A DNA stretch of 7,422 nt, taken from contig JAUXDF010000155.1 of the NCBI GenBank assembly GCA_030618505.1, forward strand, positions 1 through 7,422, read 5' to 3'. The DNA comes from Spongiibacteraceae bacterium (GTDB lineage: Bacteria > Pseudomonadota > Gammaproteobacteria > Pseudomonadales > PIVM01). Numbering within the stretch: the first letter of the stretch is position 1; the number at the start of each line of letters is the position of its first letter. The translations under genes were made by a program, and so were the position numbers. The notes under the pieces were generated by a model. That model made no database searches. It saw only the letters and a program-made list of their open reading frames with translations, and had not been told where the DNA came from. Of the stretch, positions 5,838 through 7,422 are shown in pieces.

Positions 5838-6989
5838 ATGCACCCGTTTTTTAAGTTTCTCGCCTGGCCCATCGTCTTCGGTCTGCTTATCGCGCTGCTG
5901 TTTTTGCAGTTGCAGCCACAGCTTCGCCCCCACCACAAAGACCCAGAACAACACCAGCCAGCAAGCGATACTGAGCACCATAAAACCGGCAACCCATGGC
6001 AGGGACCGGTATCCTACTCGATGGCGGTAAAAAGAACAGCACCCGCTGTCGTTAACATCTACACCAGCAAAATAATCAAACAACAACCGCATCCATTTTT
6101 TGGCGACCCGGTATTCAGGCATTTTTTTAATCGCGATAACGCTCCCCAACAGGAGCGCATTCAACGCAGTCTGGGCTCGGGAGTAATCGTTAGCCCTGAG
6201 GGCTACCTGCTCACCAACCATCACGTCATTAAGGATGCCGACAAGATTCTGATCGCACTTTATGATGGCCGTGAAACCTTTGCGGATATCGTCGGCTCTG
6301 ATCCCGACACTGATTTAGCAGTCTTAAAAATTGATCTACCTAACCTGCTCACGGCCCCCATCAACGAATCAGGAGTAATGGAGGTTGGTGACGTAGTGCT
6401 GGCTATCGGCAATCCCTTTGGCTTTGAGCAAAGTGTTAGCCAGGGTATTATCAGCGCTACCGGGCGTCACGGGCTTAATCTCAACACTTATGAAAATTTT
6501 ATTCAAACCGATGCGGCTATTAACCCGGGGAATTCCGGTGGCGCGCTAATCAATGCCCACGGTGATCTAATTGGCATCAATAGCGCAGTTTGGTCAAAAT
6601 CTGGCGGCTCACAAGGTATCGGCCTTGCCATTCCCATCGACACTGCCACGGCGGTAATGATGGAAATCATGCAACATGGCAGGGTTATTCGCGGCTGGCT
6701 CGGCATGGAAGGGCAGCAATTACTTACCAAGCAACCCTCATCCTCGCAGGCATCAGCCACCGGCATCATAGTAACTAACACCCACCCTTCCGGCCCCGCT
6801 GCTCAGGCAGGGGTATTACCGGGAGATCTTATTGTTGAGTTAAATGGGGAAAAGGTCGATAACGCTTACCGGATTATGCAGCGGGTGGCGCAGATACGGC
6901 CCGGCAAAAAAGTTCACGCTATTATAATCCGCGATGGCAAACGCCTGGCGGTGGATATTGCTGTCTGGGAGAGACCTAGTGCTAAGTAG
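5838..6989 (+). CDS. degS: DegS/AlgW-type inner-membrane-anchored periplasmic serine protease
   Basis: HtrA-family protease that senses misfolded outer-membrane proteins through its PDZ domain and makes the first cut in the anti-sigma factor (RseA in E. coli, MucA in Pseudomonas), releasing sigma-E/AlgU. From the ATG at 5838 the product is 383 aa, close to Pseudomonas AlgW (389) and E. coli DegS (355). Residues 7-24 form one membrane anchor with no cleavage site. The triad is H129 (in TNHHV), D159 (in DTDLAVLKID) and S233 (in GNSGG). A single PDZ domain begins near GWLGM (286-290) and runs to the C-terminus; one PDZ plus an anchor argues for DegS rather than DegP or DegQ. The frame is open upstream to an ATG at 5766, but those residues do not resemble a signal sequence and precede the likely transcription start. 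The ribosome site is weak (CGGA). Confidence 0.95.
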   Translation: MHPFFKFLAWPIVFGLLIALLFLQLQPQLRPHHKDPEQHQPASDTEHHKTGNPWQGPVSYSMAVKRTAPAVVNIYTSKIIKQQPHPFFGDPVFRHFFNRDNAPQQERIQRSLGSGVIVSPEGYLLTNHHVIKDADKILIALYDGRETFADIVGSDPDTDLAVLKIDLPNLLTAPINESGVMEVGDVVLAIGNPFGFEQSVSQGIISATGRHGLNLNTYENFIQTDAAINPGNSGGALINAHGDLIGINSAVWSKSGGSQGIGLAIPIDTATAVMMEIMQHGRVIRGWLGMEGQQLLTKQPSSSQASATGIIVTNTHPSGPAAQAGVLPGDLIVELNGEKVDNAYRIMQRVAQIRPGKKVHAIIIRDGKRLAVDIAVWERPSAK

Positions 6990-7013
6990 GTTTTTCGCCT
7001 GCTTTGTGCCATG

Positions 7014-7057
7014 AGCCGCCATGAGGTAGGGTGCAGGGTACAAGCGACCCCCTCACC
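7014..7057 (+). repeat. Outer repeat arm A
   Basis: GTAG at 7026-7029 leads into a hairpin: GGGTGC (7029-7034) pairs with GC-(G)-ACCC (7044-7050) with one bulged G and a nine-base loop. It is preceded by AGCCGCCATGAG and followed by CCTCACC, both also found with small changes in arm D. Directly before it, GCCATGAG occurs twice with a 10-base period (7008-7015 and 7018-7025). Confidence 0.75.
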
Positions 7058-7120
7058 AAATTTAATAAAAAACGAAGCAGCATCCTGGACGGTGTAACCC
7101 CCACTTTAGAGTCAGAGCCT

Positions 7121-7177
7121 GTAGCCTTGATCAGTGTGCCCCGCGAAGCGTTTTGGGCATGAGGAACGAAATCAGGG
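7121..7177 (+). repeat. Inner repeat arm B, with 28-base hairpin insert
   Basis: GTAG followed by CCTTGAT, which pairs with ATCAGGG at the far end (seven pairs, one G-T). Between them the unit carries TGAGGAACGAA as in arm C, but also 28 extra bases at 7132-7159. These extra bases contain the inverted repeat TGCCC...GGGCA around a CGC-GAA-GCG mini-hairpin. Confidence 0.75.
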
Positions 7178-7230
7178 AGCTTTACCCAACAAACCACCAG
7201 CGTGATTTGCACTAACGCTCGGAGGAAAAG

Positions 7231-7356
7231 ATGGAATACGCAAGTTTGCGGCGGGTATTTTATACGAAAAACCCTGATTTCGTTCCTCAATCAAGGCTAC
7301 GAAAAACAGCTCAAAAGGGGTATATATCAAGTGCGCTGTTATCACTTCAATTTTAG
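7231..7356 (+). CDS. Possible 41-residue small ORF inside the repeat element
   Basis: An ATG at 7231 preceded by GGAGG with five-base spacing opens a 41-codon frame ending TAG at 7354-7356. The predicted peptide is basic (many Arg and Lys) with no membrane segment or motif I recognise. It reads straight through repeat arm C, and I see no clear promoter. The good ribosome site is the main support. It may equally be chance within a repeat, or part of a larger decayed frame. Confidence 0.2.
   Translation: MEYASLRRVFYTKNPDFVPQSRLRKTAQKGYISSALLSLQF
7272..7300 (-). repeat. Inner repeat arm C (inverted copy of B)
   Basis: Reading leftwards from 7300: GTAG, CCTTGAT, the loop TGAGGAACGAA, then ATCAGGG. 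All 29 bases match arm B once its 28-base insert is removed. A second hairpin lies next to it at 7253-7274 (GGGT/ACCC with a T/A-rich inner stem). Confidence 0.75.
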
Positions 7357-7367
7357 ATTTATTGATT

Positions 7368-7420
7368 GGTGCGGGGGCCGCTTGTACCCTGTTTTAGGTG
7401 CGCCCTACCTCATGACGGCT
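7368..7420 (-). repeat. Outer repeat arm D (inverted copy of A)
   Basis: Reading leftwards, GTAG at 7408-7405 leads into GGGCGC (7405-7400), which pairs with GC-(G)-GCCC (7381-7375). The bulged G is the same as in arm A, but the loop has 18 bases, being nine bases longer. The outer flank is AGCCGTCATGAG, against AGCCGCCATGAG in arm A. Confidence 0.75.
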
Positions 7421-7422
7421 TT

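Larger units (their letters stand above)
7014..7420. mobile_element. Nested inverted-repeat (REP/MITE-like) element, about 407 bases
   Basis: Just after degS, the rest of the window is organised as four hairpin repeats in the order A, B, C, D. A and B read rightwards, C and D are inverted copies. Outer arms A (7014-7057) and D (7368-7420) match at 40 of 44 positions apart from a 9-base extra stretch in D. Inner arms B (7121-7177) and C (7272-7300) match perfectly apart from a 28-base insert in B. All four carry a GTAG tetranucleotide at the foot of the hairpin, which is the hallmark described for REP sequences mobilised by RAYT (TnpA-REP) transposases. No transposase gene lies in the window. 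The right end is within two bases of the window edge, so a target duplication cannot be judged. Its assignment to a mobile family is inference. Confidence 0.6.

Noticed and set aside
5760..6224. 154-residue leftward frame antisense to degS
   Set aside because: It overlaps the degS membrane anchor and protease domain on the opposite strand, and its apparent hydrophobicity mirrors the degS coding sequence.
6979..7007. Hairpin AGTAGG/CCTGCT at the degS stop as a terminator
   Set aside because: Six pairs with a wobble overlap the stop codon, and no T tract follows; too weak to call.
6982..7290. 102-residue leftward frame at the right end
   Set aside because: It is made almost entirely of repeat arms A, B and C read antisense, overlaps the degS stop region, and has no ribosome site or family resemblance.
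7014..7420. CRISPR array or integron attC site
   Set aside because: The repeats are inverted, not direct, spacing is irregular, and no attC core sites or cas genes are present.

Overview
The window looks like chromosomal DNA from a gammaproteobacterium, most likely of the Pseudomonas/Cellvibrio/marine Spongiibacter-like side of the class. The evidence is the run of genes: cytochrome bc1 subunits (petA-petB) downstream of rplM-rpsI, then zapE, zapG, a YbgI/NIF3 gene and a DegS/AlgW protease. From memory this is close to the pseudomonad order and a variant of the E. coli order (rpsI, rplM, zapE, zapG, degQ, degS). The lineage assignment is inference from protein motifs and gene order; no search was run.

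Layout. Positions 1-2880 are read leftwards. The rplM-rpsI ribosomal protein operon has a recognisable promoter and ends at a strong intrinsic terminator. About 200 bases further on, petA (Rieske protein) and petB (cytochrome b, cut by the left edge) form a translationally coupled pair with their own candidate promoter. zapE (2878-4002) is also leftward, upstream of rplM. zapG (4328-4825) is divergent from zapE across a 325-base gap. The NIF3/YbgI gene (4970-5719, leftward) converges on zapG and is divergent from degS (5838-6989, rightward). The last 433 bases hold no convincing gene; they are mostly occupied by a 407-base nested inverted-repeat element.

How the genes fit together. The left half is housekeeping: the ubiquinol:cytochrome c oxidoreductase core of the respiratory chain and two ribosomal proteins. 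The middle and right are envelope-related: ZapE (divisome-associated ATPase), ZapG/YhcB (inner-membrane coiled-coil protein linked to envelope growth and division) and DegS/AlgW (periplasmic site-1 protease for the RseA/MucA anti-sigma factor). The NIF3/YbgI protein is a conserved di-metal protein of unclear function.

The most unusual part is the right end. It has two nested pairs of hairpin repeats with a GTAG foot, like the REP sequences associated with RAYT transposases. The outer pair shows a compensatory base-pair change, and one inner copy carries a 28-base hairpin insert. I found no CRISPR array, tRNA, rRNA or defence system, and no convincing new multi-gene system.
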